Translations under genes and position numbers: made by a program | The notes under the pieces: generated by a model | Seen by the model: the letters and a program-made list of their open reading frames with translations, nothing else | What the model was told of the DNA's origin: nothing | The model's database searches: none | From: a bacterium | Lineage (GTDB): Bacteria; Patescibacteriota; Minisyncoccia; UBA6257; GWB1-50-10 | Reading direction: 5' to 3' | Assembly (NCBI GenBank): GCA_021823645.1 | Contig: JAKANR010000001.1 | Coordinates: 1-34,970 of the forward strand | DNA length: 34,970 nt | Part shown: piece by piece, positions 15,564 to 23,089 of the stretch | How the letters are laid out: every line of letters starts with the position of its first letter | How positions within the stretch are numbered: position 1 is the stretch's first letter

Positions 15564-17657
15564 ATGTCAAAAAAAGTACCAAAAAAGAACATATCTTCCG
15601 TACTCGTTGATATCAAAAAGCCCGATTACGATTATGAACGTCTTCCGAAATTCGAGACGGTGAATCTCGCGCATATTCCGCAGGCACCGGTGGAAGAATT
15701 CAAAAAAACAAAAAAAATTTTTTGGACCGTATTCGGCGCCTGTATGGCGCTCATATTTATGTTTCTTGCAGTGACATTTTTTAATTTAAATGAGGTGAAG
15801 GTGATTTTTGCCGAAGGTGCGGAGGGGATAGTGAAAAACTTTTCTTCCTCGGTGGAAGCATTAAAGGAATTTCGTCCGGACAAGGCGGAGATATCGCTGA
15901 AGAAAAATAACGAGGAACTTGTGTTTCTCCAAAAAACATTCGACAAGAGTTATGTGCAAACATTCTTTAATCTTATCGGAGGAGTGGTTCCTCTCTTTAA
16001 GGACGCGGGCGATTTGATTGGTACCATCACCACACTCAACTCGGATTTATTGAGTCTTACCCAGACGATTGAGGGTTTAAAAACAAATGGATTTCGTTAT
16101 TTTCAGAGCAATGGAGATATGCTTATTCGGAGCGTGTCCGAGGTGCGCGAACGAATCAGATCGGTGACCGGAGAAATCGAGTCGTTGCGAAATACTATTT
16201 CCGCATTGAAATCGGTCTCTCCGTTTTTTGAAAAATTCGATGCCGTTGTCAGTGACAATTATCTTAAATACAGTTCCGAACTCAGGGACTTGGATCGGTT
16301 TCTCGGCGGTACGATTGATCTTTTAAAAAGCGACGAACGGCATGTATTGATATTTTTCCAAAATATCGCGGAGATAAGACCGGGGGGCGGATTTATAGGA
16401 AGTTATGCGGATGTCACCGTCAAAAACGGACAACTTGCGAATATCGATGTGCGGGACATTTACGATCCGGACGGACAGCTCGATATGAAAGTGGTTCCTC
16501 CGCAGGAAATAAAAACAATGAGTCAGGACTGGGGTGCGCGGGATGCAAATTGGTTTTTTGATTTTCCAACCTCCGCGAAGACGATTGTATATTTTCTCGA
16601 ACAATCGAAGATGTACTCGGAAAAACACATTACCTTTGACGCCGCGATTGGGTTGAATCTGAATGTGATGCGGAGTGTTCTCGATGTTATCGGTCCGGTG
16701 CCGTTGGAAGAGTACGGAGTGGTGATTGACAGTGAAAATTTTTTGAAGGAAATTCAACGGGAAGTGGAAACGGGAAAAGATAAAATGGCGGGTGAACCAA
16801 AAAGAATACTCAAAGTACTCGCCCCGATTGTTCTTGAGCGGATGAAGGTGCTCTCGGAACCGCAGTTGCAGGAATTGGTGAAGGCCATAGGAGTTCATTT
16901 CGCCGATAAGGACATTATGGTGTATGCAAAAGATCAAAACATACGGCATTTTATAGAGACCGCGAATATCGATGGGGGAGTATTTAAACTTCCGAACAGT
17001 TTTTGGGGTTCGTATTTGGCGGTGGTGAACGCAAATGTTGCGGGAGGGAAAACCGATGTGTTTATGGATGAATTTATCGAGGCGCGCATCGATGTGGATA
17101 CGAGTGGAGGAACATTTACGGATCTTCAGGTAACCCGCTCGCATCTTGGGAAAAACGAGAAAGATCCGTGGTGGAAGGCGACAAACAAGAATTTTATTCA
17201 GATATATACAAACCCGAACGCAAGTCTTGTTTCATTGAAGGGGAATGATATAAAAAATTTAGTATCCGATTTCAATTATGAGGCGAACGGATATGTCACA
17301 CTCCCGCAACTTGATTCAATCGAAAAATCAAAAATATTTGTGAACACCTACAACACATGGACTCTCGAAGCGTTCGGAAAAGCGGGGTTCGGAACATGGT
17401 TTAACGTGCCGGCGGGAATTTCAAAAACACTCAGTGTTCGCTATCAAACACCCGAGGACACCCAAACGGCGACGATTACCGGAAGGGTATTCATGTTCGT
17501 TTTTGACAAACAATCGGGGGTGAATACGCGTCTTCGCATTTCCATAAGCGCTCCGCTCGGATATACATGGAAGGAGTCGGAGGGTCCGATTTTTACGTAC
17601 GAAAACGAAAATCCGGAATCGCGAGTCACTCTTCACCTTACCCTTAAAAAGCAGTAG
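15564..17657 (+). CDS. DUF4012 membrane protein
   Basis: A 697-residue protein. A charged cytoplasmic N-terminus (about 50 residues) is followed by one membrane helix (about 52-73). Next comes a long helical, probably coiled-coil stretch (about 130-240). The DUF4012 signature lies near residue 272: RPGGGFIGSYADV, then NGQLANIDVRDIYDPDGQLD. This puts most of the protein outside the cytoplasm. DUF4012 proteins are frequent near polysaccharide genes in actinobacteria and CPR, and have been suggested to act in cell-surface polymer attachment, but no activity is established to my knowledge. Its place just after two glycosyltransferases fits a role in finishing or anchoring the glycan. Confidence 0.83.
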   Translation: MSKKVPKKNISSVLVDIKKPDYDYERLPKFETVNLAHIPQAPVEEFKKTKKIFWTVFGACMALIFMFLAVTFFNLNEVKVIFAEGAEGIVKNFSSSVEALKEFRPDKAEISLKKNNEELVFLQKTFDKSYVQTFFNLIGGVVPLFKDAGDLIGTITTLNSDLLSLTQTIEGLKTNGFRYFQSNGDMLIRSVSEVRERIRSVTGEIESLRNTISALKSVSPFFEKFDAVVSDNYLKYSSELRDLDRFLGGTIDLLKSDERHVLIFFQNIAEIRPGGGFIGSYADVTVKNGQLANIDVRDIYDPDGQLDMKVVPPQEIKTMSQDWGARDANWFFDFPTSAKTIVYFLEQSKMYSEKHITFDAAIGLNLNVMRSVLDVIGPVPLEEYGVVIDSENFLKEIQREVETGKDKMAGEPKRILKVLAPIVLERMKVLSEPQLQELVKAIGVHFADKDIMVYAKDQNIRHFIETANIDGGVFKLPNSFWGSYLAVVNANVAGGKTDVFMDEFIEARIDVDTSGGTFTDLQVTRSHLGKNEKDPWWKATNKNFIQIYTNPNASLVSLKGNDIKNLVSDFNYEANGYVTLPQLDSIEKSKIFVNTYNTWTLEAFGKAGFGTWFNVPAGISKTLSVRYQTPEDTQTATITGRVFMFVFDKQSGVNTRLRISISAPLGYTWKESEGPIFTYENENPESRVTLHLTLKKQ

Positions 17658-17680
17658 TCTGTAGTGGGTGACATAACCGC

Positions 17681-19531
17681 ATGGAATCACATATAAGAAA
17701 TTTTTGCATTATCGCTCATATTGATCATGGGAAATCGACGCTTGCCGATCGGTTTCTTGAATGCACCCACGCGATTGAAGAACGTCGCATGAAGGCTCAA
17801 TATCTCGATCAACTTGAACTCGAACGTGAGCGCGGTATCACCATTAAAATGGCTCCCGTGCGGATGAAATACGATTATGCCGGCGAAAAATATATTCTGA
17901 ATTTAATCGATACGCCGGGTCACAGTGATTTTTCCTATGAAGTGTCTCGAGCGCTGGAAGCGGTTGAGGGGGCGATTCTCTTGGTTGATGTGACGCAAGG
18001 AATACAAGCACAGACGCTTGCGAATTTTCATTCCGCAGAAAAAGCGGGATTGAAAATTATCGGTGCGTTGAACAAAGTCGACGTGTTTCAAAAACCGGGA
18101 GAAGAGAGTGAGGTGTTTCTTTCTCATCCGGAAGTGGCGCGGATGCGCGAAGAACTTGCAATACTGTTACATCAAACTCCGGATGACATTTATCTTGTTT
18201 CCGGAAAGACCGGATACGGAATTCGCACCGTGCTTGATGCGGTGATAGAAAAAGTGCCGATTCCAAAAAAAGAAGAGTCGTTACAGACGATAAAAGGGAG
18301 GGCGCTTGTGTTCGATTCGTTTTATGACAATCACAAGGGAGTGATTGCTTCCATCAGGGTGGTTGACGGATTTTTCGAGGCCACACAAAGCGTTTTTCTC
18401 GCCGCTGAAAATACCGTTTCAAAAATGAAAGAAATCGGTTATTTTATGCCCGAATTGAAAACGACGGAACGTCTCTCCGCGGGAGAAATCGGGTATATCG
18501 CGACAGGAGTGAAAGATCCGGGAAAAATAAAAATTGGCGACACCGTATTCGGTTTTGATAATATACAGACATTTTCGAAGGATGTTGCCCGACACCACAT
18601 GCTTTTGGGATACGAAGAACCGAAGCCGGTGATATTTGTTTCTTTTTATCCGGAACAGAGTGACGAATACGATTTATTGAGACAAAGTCTCGAAAAATTG
18701 AAATTGAACGATTCGGCGCTTGCGATCGATCCCGATCAAAACGAGGTGTTGGGAAGAGGTTTTAAAATAGGATGTTTAGGGCGGTTACACTTTGAAATCA
18801 CGGCGGAACGTTTACGGAGGGAATTCGGGGTGAATATTGTGAACACATTTCCTTCGGTGGAATATAAGGTCAAGACAAAAAACGGATGGATGACGATTGT
18901 AAAACCCGAAGAACTCCCTCTGGATTATTTTGAAATTTGGGAGCCGATGATTCTTATCGATATTATTTTTCCCACAAAATATCTTTCGAGCGCTCTCTCC
19001 ATCCAACAAAAATTTCGTGTTGCGGAGATGCACACGGAAACAATAGGGGAACGAATAAGACTTTCGGCGAAAATGCCACTCGTGGAATTGGTGAGTGACT
19101 TCGATGATTATCTGAAATCGGTGACCGAGGGGTATGCGTCGTTCAGTTATACGCTTGGTGAATATGAAAAAGCGGAAGTGATGCGAGTTGATTTGCTTGT
19201 TTCGGGAAACAGTATCCCGGGACTCAGTCGCTTTCTCCCGAAAGAATCACTGGAGCGCGAGGCGCGAAAAATGGTAGAGAAATTAAAAACACTGCTCCCG
19301 CGACAGCAATACAGCCAGCCGATACAAGCGAGTACCGGGGGGAGAATAGTGGCGCGCGCGGATATCCCGGCGATGCGGAAAGAACTCGGGATATTCGGGA
19401 AAAACGGAGGAGACAGGACGAGAAAAATGAAATTGTGGAAAAAGCAAAAACGTGGGAAAGAACGTCTTAAGGAGAGGAGTGAGGCAACCATTTCTCCCAG
19501 TGTTTTCAAGGAGTTATTGAAGAAAGAATAA
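17681..19531 (+). CDS. lepA: Elongation factor 4 (LepA), ribosomal back-translocase GTPase
   Basis: A 616-residue translational GTPase. G motifs are AHIDHGKST (12-20), RERGITI (switch I), DTPGHSDF (about 78-85) and NKVD (about 130). Domains follow LepA order: G domain, domain II, EF-G-like domain III (FVSFYPEQSDEYDLLRQSLEKL), domain V (YEPMILIDIIFP form WEPMILIDIIFP) and the LepA-specific C-terminal domain with RADIPAMRKEL and a lysine-rich tail. LepA acts on translating ribosomes during initiation or stalling. It is slightly longer than the usual ~600 residues through its C-terminal tail. The start codon is 23 bases after the DUF4012 gene, so it may be cotranscribed with the glycan cluster. 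Recognition is secure. Confidence 0.96.
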   Translation: MESHIRNFCIIAHIDHGKSTLADRFLECTHAIEERRMKAQYLDQLELERERGITIKMAPVRMKYDYAGEKYILNLIDTPGHSDFSYEVSRALEAVEGAILLVDVTQGIQAQTLANFHSAEKAGLKIIGALNKVDVFQKPGEESEVFLSHPEVARMREELAILLHQTPDDIYLVSGKTGYGIRTVLDAVIEKVPIPKKEESLQTIKGRALVFDSFYDNHKGVIASIRVVDGFFEATQSVFLAAENTVSKMKEIGYFMPELKTTERLSAGEIGYIATGVKDPGKIKIGDTVFGFDNIQTFSKDVARHHMLLGYEEPKPVIFVSFYPEQSDEYDLLRQSLEKLKLNDSALAIDPDQNEVLGRGFKIGCLGRLHFEITAERLRREFGVNIVNTFPSVEYKVKTKNGWMTIVKPEELPLDYFEIWEPMILIDIIFPTKYLSSALSIQQKFRVAEMHTETIGERIRLSAKMPLVELVSDFDDYLKSVTEGYASFSYTLGEYEKAEVMRVDLLVSGNSIPGLSRFLPKESLEREARKMVEKLKTLLPRQQYSQPIQASTGGRIVARADIPAMRKELGIFGKNGGDRTRKMKLWKKQKRGKERLKERSEATISPSVFKELLKKE

Positions 19532-19549
19532 TAGGACTTTTCTATGCTA

Positions 19550-19579
19550 TTGATTTTTTGTGGTTCGTTGAACTATGCT
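19550..19579 (+). promoter_or_regulatory. Candidate sigma-70 promoter for the NlpC/P60-like gene
   Basis: TTGATT (19550-19555) and TATGCT (19574-19579) are separated by 18 bases. A Shine-Dalgarno AAAGGAG (from about 19599) then lies 7 bases before the TTG start at 19612. Confidence 0.5.
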
Positions 19580-19611
19580 GATTTCAGTAGATTTAATAAA
19601 GGAGAAATCAG

Positions 19612-20013
19612 TTGATAGTAACTGAAACACAAACTAAAAAAATTATTTCAGTCGCTCTTTCATACCTTGGGCACAAATATGAACATGGGTTTGATTGTAT
19701 TGGTTTTGTAAGAAATGTGTATAAGCACGCTGGAATTGACATTCCACTTATTTCAGGAACAACATTTCCTCCGGAAGAATTTAATATTATGGAGGATCAG
19801 TTGTCTAATTCACCAATTGGACATCTTATTTTTCTCAAAGACAGGTATGATCCAAGGAAAGAGAGAGTATGGACTCACGTTGTTCTTACCCTTTCGGAAA
19901 ATGAGTGTATCCATTCTTCCATCTTTTATGGGGAGAAAGTCTCTATTTCTAATCTCCAAGAAATAATGGAAAAACGGTATGATTTTGTGCCAAGTAAGCC
20001 GCCAAATGAATGA
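19612..20013 (+). CDS. NlpC/P60-like cysteine peptidase domain protein
   Basis: A 133-residue protein matching the NlpC/P60 papain-like fold. The catalytic cysteine is in HGFDCIGFVRNVYKHAGI (Cys29) and the histidine in WTHVVLTLSE (His89), with a further His at 101 that could be the third polar residue. Family members usually cut gamma-D-Glu to diamino acid bonds in peptidoglycan, or act as amidases. There is no signal peptide or binding domain, so it is either cytoplasmic or exported by an unseen route. The start is a TTG with a good Shine-Dalgarno AAAGGAG 7 bases upstream. It has its own promoter and terminator between lepA and tuf, suggesting an independent, possibly acquired, unit. Confidence 0.75.
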   Translation: MIVTETQTKKIISVALSYLGHKYEHGFDCIGFVRNVYKHAGIDIPLISGTTFPPEEFNIMEDQLSNSPIGHLIFLKDRYDPRKERVWTHVVLTLSENECIHSSIFYGEKVSISNLQEIMEKRYDFVPSKPPNE

Positions 20014-20029
20014 AATTGGCGGTTTTTTT
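19999..20029 (+). terminator. Rho-independent terminator overlapping the NlpC/P60-like stop codon
   Basis: CCGCCAA (19999-20005) pairs with TTGGCGG (20016-20022), followed by TTTTTTT. The stop codon TGA (20011-20013) lies in the loop, so the hairpin begins within the last codons of the gene. Confidence 0.9.
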
Positions 20030-20282
20030 GTCCACAGAATTCGGCTTTCTTGACCCTGTGGTGAAAATTTAATATCACAATTTATGATATTGGTTTTTAA
20101 GATCGGGTGTATAAAATATAAGAAAATACCTACCTTTTTCGACATCTGTATTGTGCACAATTGAATTTCTACTGCAGGGTTGACATTATCCATGATATCA
20201 ATAAGAATTATACTTACTATTAGTATCAATAGGTCGAATCATTTTGCTCGAAACAAAAATATAAAAATAAACTCATTTTATT
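20030..20282 (+). promoter_or_regulatory. tuf: Upstream region of tuf-rpsJ
   Basis: This 253-base gap holds several possible signals but no gene. CCACAG (20032-20037) pairs with CTGTGG (20056-20061), and AATATCA (20071-20077) pairs with TGATATT (20085-20091). ATTGTGCACAAT (20150-20161) is a perfect 12-bp palindrome that could be an operator. TTGACA at 20180 is a perfect -35, but the best -10-like word, TATACT at 20209, is 23 bases away, so the promoter assignment is uncertain; AAGAAT at 20203 has correct spacing but is weak. A small hairpin ATACT-AGTAT (from 20210) precedes the leader. Confidence 0.4.
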
Positions 20283-21482
20283 ATGGCAGAAAAACAAAAA
20301 TTTGAGCGTAACAAGCCACATGTAAATGTGGGAACAATCGGGCACGTTGACCACGGGAAGACAACTCTTACCGCGGCGATTACGCACGTGCTTTTCATGA
20401 AAGGTCTTATTAAGAAGGAAGAAGGAGTAAATCAGATTGATAATGCTCCAGAAGAGAAAGCGCGCGGTATTACGATCGCGTTGCACCACTCGGAGTATGA
20501 GTCGGAAAAGCGTCACTACGCGCATATTGATGCGCCGGGTCACGCCGATTACATCAAGAACATGATTACCGGTGCGGCACAGATGGACGGTGCGGTGCTT
20601 GTGGTTGCGGCAACCGATGGTCCAATGCCTCAAACTCGAGAACATATTTTGCTCGCACACCAAGTCGGTGTTCCCCGCATTATTGTGTTTTTGAACAAAT
20701 GTGACATGGTTGACGATCCGGAACTTATCGATCTTGTTGAATCGGAAGTGCGTGAACTCCTCAAAAAATATGAATTTGACGGAGATAATGCGCCGGTTAT
20801 TCGCGGGTCGGCATTGAAAGCGCTCGAATCGAAAACCGCAGATGATCCGAATGCAAAGTGCATTCTCGATCTCGTAAACGCATTGGATACTTATATTGAA
20901 GATCCGGTTCGTGAAACCGAAAAGCCATTCCTTATGCCAATTGAAGATATTTTCTCGATTGAAGGACGTGGAACGGTGGTAACCGGCCGTATTGAAAGAG
21001 GAGCGGTAAATGTGAACGAAGAAATCGAAATTATCGGTCTTCGCCCAACACAGAAAACCGTGGTAACCGGAGTTGAAATGTTCCAAAAAACACTCGACAA
21101 GGGAATCGCGGGAGACAACGTCGGTATTCTTCTCCGTGGATTGAAGAAGGAAGACGTGGAGCGCGGACAAGTACTTGCAAAACCGGGTTCCGTTACCCCA
21201 CATACCGAATTTAGCGCCGAGGTATATATCTTGAGTAAGGAGGAAGGAGGACGTCATACTCCATTCTTCAAGGGATATAAACCGCAATTCTACATTCGTA
21301 CCACCGATGTTACCGGAGAAGTATTTCTCCCCGAAGGAACCGAAATGGTTATGCCTGGAGATACCGTAAGCATCACTGTGAAATTGATTTCGCCGGTTGC
21401 ACTCGAAGAGAAACAGAGATTCGCTATCCGAGAAGGAGGAAAGACTGTCGGTGCGGGAGCGGTAACGAAGATTTCGAAATAG
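20283..21482 (+). CDS. tuf: Elongation factor Tu
   Basis: A 399-residue EF-Tu, the GTPase that brings aminoacyl-tRNA to the ribosomal A site. [10 protein letters not shown] (residues 20-29), [35 protein letters not shown] (136-139) and the domain II and III blocks ([21 protein letters not shown] form [20 protein letters not shown]) are all present. The G3 motif reads DAPGHADY where most bacterial EF-Tu proteins have DCPGHADY; the alanine form is usual in archaeal and eukaryotic EF-1A. It is followed 21 bases later by rpsJ, the usual tuf-rpsJ link, but no fusA, rpsG or rpsL precedes it. Confidence 0.97.
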   Translation: MAEKQKFERNKPHVNVGTIGHVDHGKTTLTAAITHVLFMKGLIKKEEGVNQIDNAPEEKARGITIALHHSEYESEKRHYAHIDAPGHADYIKNMITGAAQMDGAVLVVAATDGPMPQTREHILLAHQVGVPRIIVFLNKCDMVDDPELIDLVESEVRELLKKYEFDGDNAPVIRGSALKALESKTADDPNAKCILDLVNALDTYIEDPVRETEKPFLMPIEDIFSIEGRGTVVTGRIERGAVNVNEEIEIIGLRPTQKTVVTGVEMFQKTLDKGIAGDNVGILLRGLKKEDVERGQVLAKPGSVTPHTEFSAEVYILSKEEGGRHTPFFKGYKPQFYIRTTDVTGEVFLPEGTEMVMPGDTVSITVKLISPVALEEKQRFAIREGGKTVGAGAVTKISK

Positions 21483-21503
21483 GAAAATTAACATACGATT
21501 CCC

Positions 21504-21836
21504 ATGGCAAAAAAAGAAGATCAAATTCAAAAAGAGCGATTACGATTGCGAGTGAAGGCATACGATGCGAAACTTATCGATTCATCGGTGCGTCAAATTA
21601 TTGAGACAATTCGCGTGCAAGGTGGAGAGGTGGTCGGTCCGATCCCTCTTCCCACCGAGTTCAAGCGATATGCGGTCAACCGCTCGACGTTTGTGCACAA
21701 AAAATCAGGCGAACATTTCGAGCTTCGCGTGCATAAGCGACTTATTGATATCTTAAATCCTCAACAGAAGATTATCGAATCGTTATCGGGTTTGAATTTG
21801 CCCGCGGGAGTGGATGTTGAAATAAAAATGGGTTAG
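21504..21836 (+). CDS. rpsJ: 30S ribosomal protein S10 (uS10)
   Basis: A 110-residue uS10, part of the small-subunit head and also a partner of NusB in antitermination. LRLRVKAYDAKLIDSSVRQIIETIRVQGGEVVGPIPLPTEF and RSTFVHKKSGEHFELRVHKRLIDI are typical. It is a few residues longer than the usual ~102 because of a charged N-terminus (MAKKEDQIQKE). In most bacteria rplC follows directly; here two terminator-like hairpins and an antisense gene come first, so rpsJ is the last gene of a tuf-rpsJ transcript. Confidence 0.96.
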   Translation: MAKKEDQIQKERLRLRVKAYDAKLIDSSVRQIIETIRVQGGEVVGPIPLPTEFKRYAVNRSTFVHKKSGEHFELRVHKRLIDILNPQQKIIESLSGLNLPAGVDVEIKMG

Positions 21837-21872
21837 AAAAAATCATCCCGACATATGTTGGGATGATTTTTT
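21837..21872 (+). terminator. Rho-independent terminator after rpsJ
   Basis: AAAAAATCATCCC pairs with GGGATGATTTTTT around a short loop (GACATATGTT), beginning right after the rpsJ stop codon. The A and T tracts on both sides make it usable in both directions. Confidence 0.92.
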
Positions 21873-21915
21873 ATTTATGGAGAAATAGGGGAGTTAGGTT
21901 TTGAAAAAATAAAAA

Positions 21916-21940
21916 CGCCGGATTTTTTCCGGCATTTTTT
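21916..21940. terminator. Terminator of the antisense small membrane-protein gene
   Basis: GCCGG (21917-21921) pairs with CCGGC (21929-21933), flanked by AAAAA on the left and TTTTTTT on the right. It lies 20 bases after the minus-strand stop codon and should act on leftward transcription, and possibly as a backup for rpsJ. Confidence 0.8.
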
Positions 21941-21959
21941 TAATTTTTAAACGTTGCAG

Positions 21960-22343
21960 TTATTTTGCCTCTAGTCTTTTGAGGGTCTTGGGATCATCAT
22001 TTTCAATTTCCCATCTTTTAACAAAAACGGGAAATGTATATTTCGAAAGTGGTTTTCCGTTTTTGTCATACGCGACTTCCCCCCGACGTTTTGTTTTCCA
22101 GCCGATATTATTTATAAAACCATTTTCGTCGCTGTTTCCGATGAAAACTTCATCCAGTATTTGTTCTGGATGTTTTTTTCCGACATCTGGGAAAAAGAAA
22201 GTCAGCAGAAAAATGATGAAAATAGAGAAAAGATAGGTCAAATCCCAATTGGTAAAGCCCTTAGAGGAACTAACATGAGAGGCAGAAATAAAGAACAATA
22301 TGAGACTAAGAGCACCTATAAAAAGAAATAATTTGCGAGACAT
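21960..22343 (-). CDS. Small membrane protein of unknown function, antisense within the S10 operon
   Basis: A 127-residue protein on the strand opposite to all ribosomal genes here. Two hydrophobic helices (about residues 4-22 and 36-52) are followed by a soluble tail containing GWKTKRRGEVAYDKNGKPLSKYTFPVFVKRW. I do not recognise the family. It is likely a real gene: on the minus strand it has a near-consensus promoter (TTGACC, 17 bases, TGTAAT), a Shine-Dalgarno GGGAGA a few bases before the ATG, and a terminator after the stop. It sits between rpsJ and rplC, where almost all bacteria have contiguous genes. Acquisition by insertion is the likely explanation. Confidence 0.78.
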   Translation of the reverse strand: MSRKLFLFIGALSLILFFISASHVSSSKGFTNWDLTYLFSIFIIFLLTFFFPDVGKKHPEQILDEVFIGNSDENGFINNIGWKTKRRGEVAYDKNGKPLSKYTFPVFVKRWEIENDDPKTLKRLEAK

Positions 22344-22385
22344 AGCATCTCCCTTTCTATTGAAATTATTGATTTGCTATTTGTG

Positions 22386-22414
22386 ATTACAGCATATAAA
22401 AATGTCTCGGTCAA
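22386..22414 (-). promoter_or_regulatory. Promoter of the antisense membrane-protein gene
   Basis: On the minus strand, -35 TTGACC (22414-22409) and -10 TGTAAT (22391-22386) have an exact 17-base spacer. The ATG at 22343 follows, with GGGAGA just upstream of it. Confidence 0.75.
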
Positions 22415-22451
22415 TACTTTGTCAAAGTGGCTTAAAATCAGGGGAAAACGG

Positions 22452-22480
22452 TTGACTAAAATAATGGGGTAGGTTACGAT
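22452..22480 (+). promoter_or_regulatory. Main promoter of the rplC-secY ribosomal operon
   Basis: TTGACT (22452-22457) and TACGAT (22475-22480) have an exact 17-base spacer. Transcription would begin near 22487 and give a leader of about 155 bases before rplC. It diverges from the promoter of the antisense gene 38 bases to the left. Confidence 0.78.
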
Positions 22481-22486
22481 AATACG

Positions 22487-22641
22487 GGTTAGCCATTACT
22501 TTTAATAGGAAAACAGGGCTTTCTCCTGTTGTTTTCTTATCGAAAACATATTAGGATATTTTGGCGTAGTATGAATCCCGTTAAGGTATTAACGGGGATG
22601 GAATGTGCGAATAATAATGCGGGACACTACTTTTAAACATA
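22487..22641 (+). promoter_or_regulatory. rplC: Structured leader of the ribosomal operon
   Basis: The predicted 5' leader of rplC holds a bulged hairpin (GAAAACAGG 22509-22517 with CCTGTTGTTTTC 22525-22536) and the 20-bp mini-element at 22577-22596. A 21-codon open frame from ATG 22571 begins MNPVKVLTG and stops at 22634-22636, five bases before rplC. In E. coli the S10 leader binds L4 for feedback control. A similar role is possible here but the structure is not the same. Confidence 0.45.
22577..22596 (+). repeat. Mini inverted repeat with the termini of the start-codon element family
   Basis: CCCGTTAA pairs perfectly with TTAACGGG around the loop GGTA. It has exactly the ends of the full elements, and ATGAAT precedes it just as at rplX and secY. 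The interior is missing, so it is probably an internally deleted copy or a minimal hairpin of the same kind. The 3' side reads GATGGAAT rather than ATGAAT. Confidence 0.6.
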
Positions 22642-23076
22642 ATGAACAAGATTTTCGCAAAAAAGATAAAAATGACTCAATTCTGGAAGGACGATTCAGT
22701 CGTTCCCGTCACCGTTCTTGAGTTGAAGAAAAAAAATGAAACCGACACACTCGAGATTTTTTCCGTTGGAGAAAAAGTTTCGGTTGCGGGGCTCAGTAAG
22801 GGAAGGGGATTTCAGGGAGTGGTCAAGCGCCATGGATTTCACGGAGGTCCCGCAACGCACGGACAAAAAAATCGATTGAGAGCTCCGGGATCACTCGGTG
22901 CGACCGCTCCTCAGCGTGTTATTAAGGGAAGGAAAATGGCGGGACACATGGGTATGGAGCGCATACACGTGAAAAATCTCGTGGTTGCCGACATTGATAA
23001 AGAAAAAGGATTTATGATGGTTCGCGGAGCGGTTCCCGGAATGCGCGGAACGGTTGTCGAAGTGATAAAGAAATAA
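22642..23076 (+). CDS. rplC: 50S ribosomal protein L3 (uL3), shortened form
   Basis: A 144-residue uL3; the usual length is about 205-215. The N-terminal FAKKIKMTQFW...VVPVTVLE and the C-terminal half (VGEKVSVAGLSKGRGFQGVVKRHGFHGGPATHGQKNRLRAPGSLGA, KGRKMAGHMGMERIHVKNL, VRGAVPGMRGTVVEV) are intact. About 50 residues of the middle domain are missing between VTVLE and IFSVGEK. The long loop that reaches toward the peptidyl-transferase centre is kept. The deletion is clean and in frame, so the protein is probably functional and reduced rather than broken. L3 is an early assembly protein of the large subunit. It is the first gene of the operon driven from 22452. Confidence 0.94.
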   Translation: MNKIFAKKIKMTQFWKDDSVVPVTVLELKKKNETDTLEIFSVGEKVSVAGLSKGRGFQGVVKRHGFHGGPATHGQKNRLRAPGSLGATAPQRVIKGRKMAGHMGMERIHVKNLVVADIDKEKGFMMVRGAVPGMRGTVVEVIKK

Positions 23077-23089
23077 AATCGCACACAGT

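Noticed and set aside
16323-17144. 273-codon minus-strand frame in the DUF4012 gene
   Set aside because: Composition typical of a shadow frame, and the DUF4012 signature is on the plus strand.
20226-21530. 434-codon open frame on the minus strand over tuf
   Set aside because: It is antisense to EF-Tu along its whole length, rich in His, Phe and Arg, with no family features and no promoter.
21960-22343. tRNA or small RNA gene between rpsJ and rplC
   Set aside because: No cloverleaf is visible, and a coding gene with promoter, ribosome site and terminator explains the gap.
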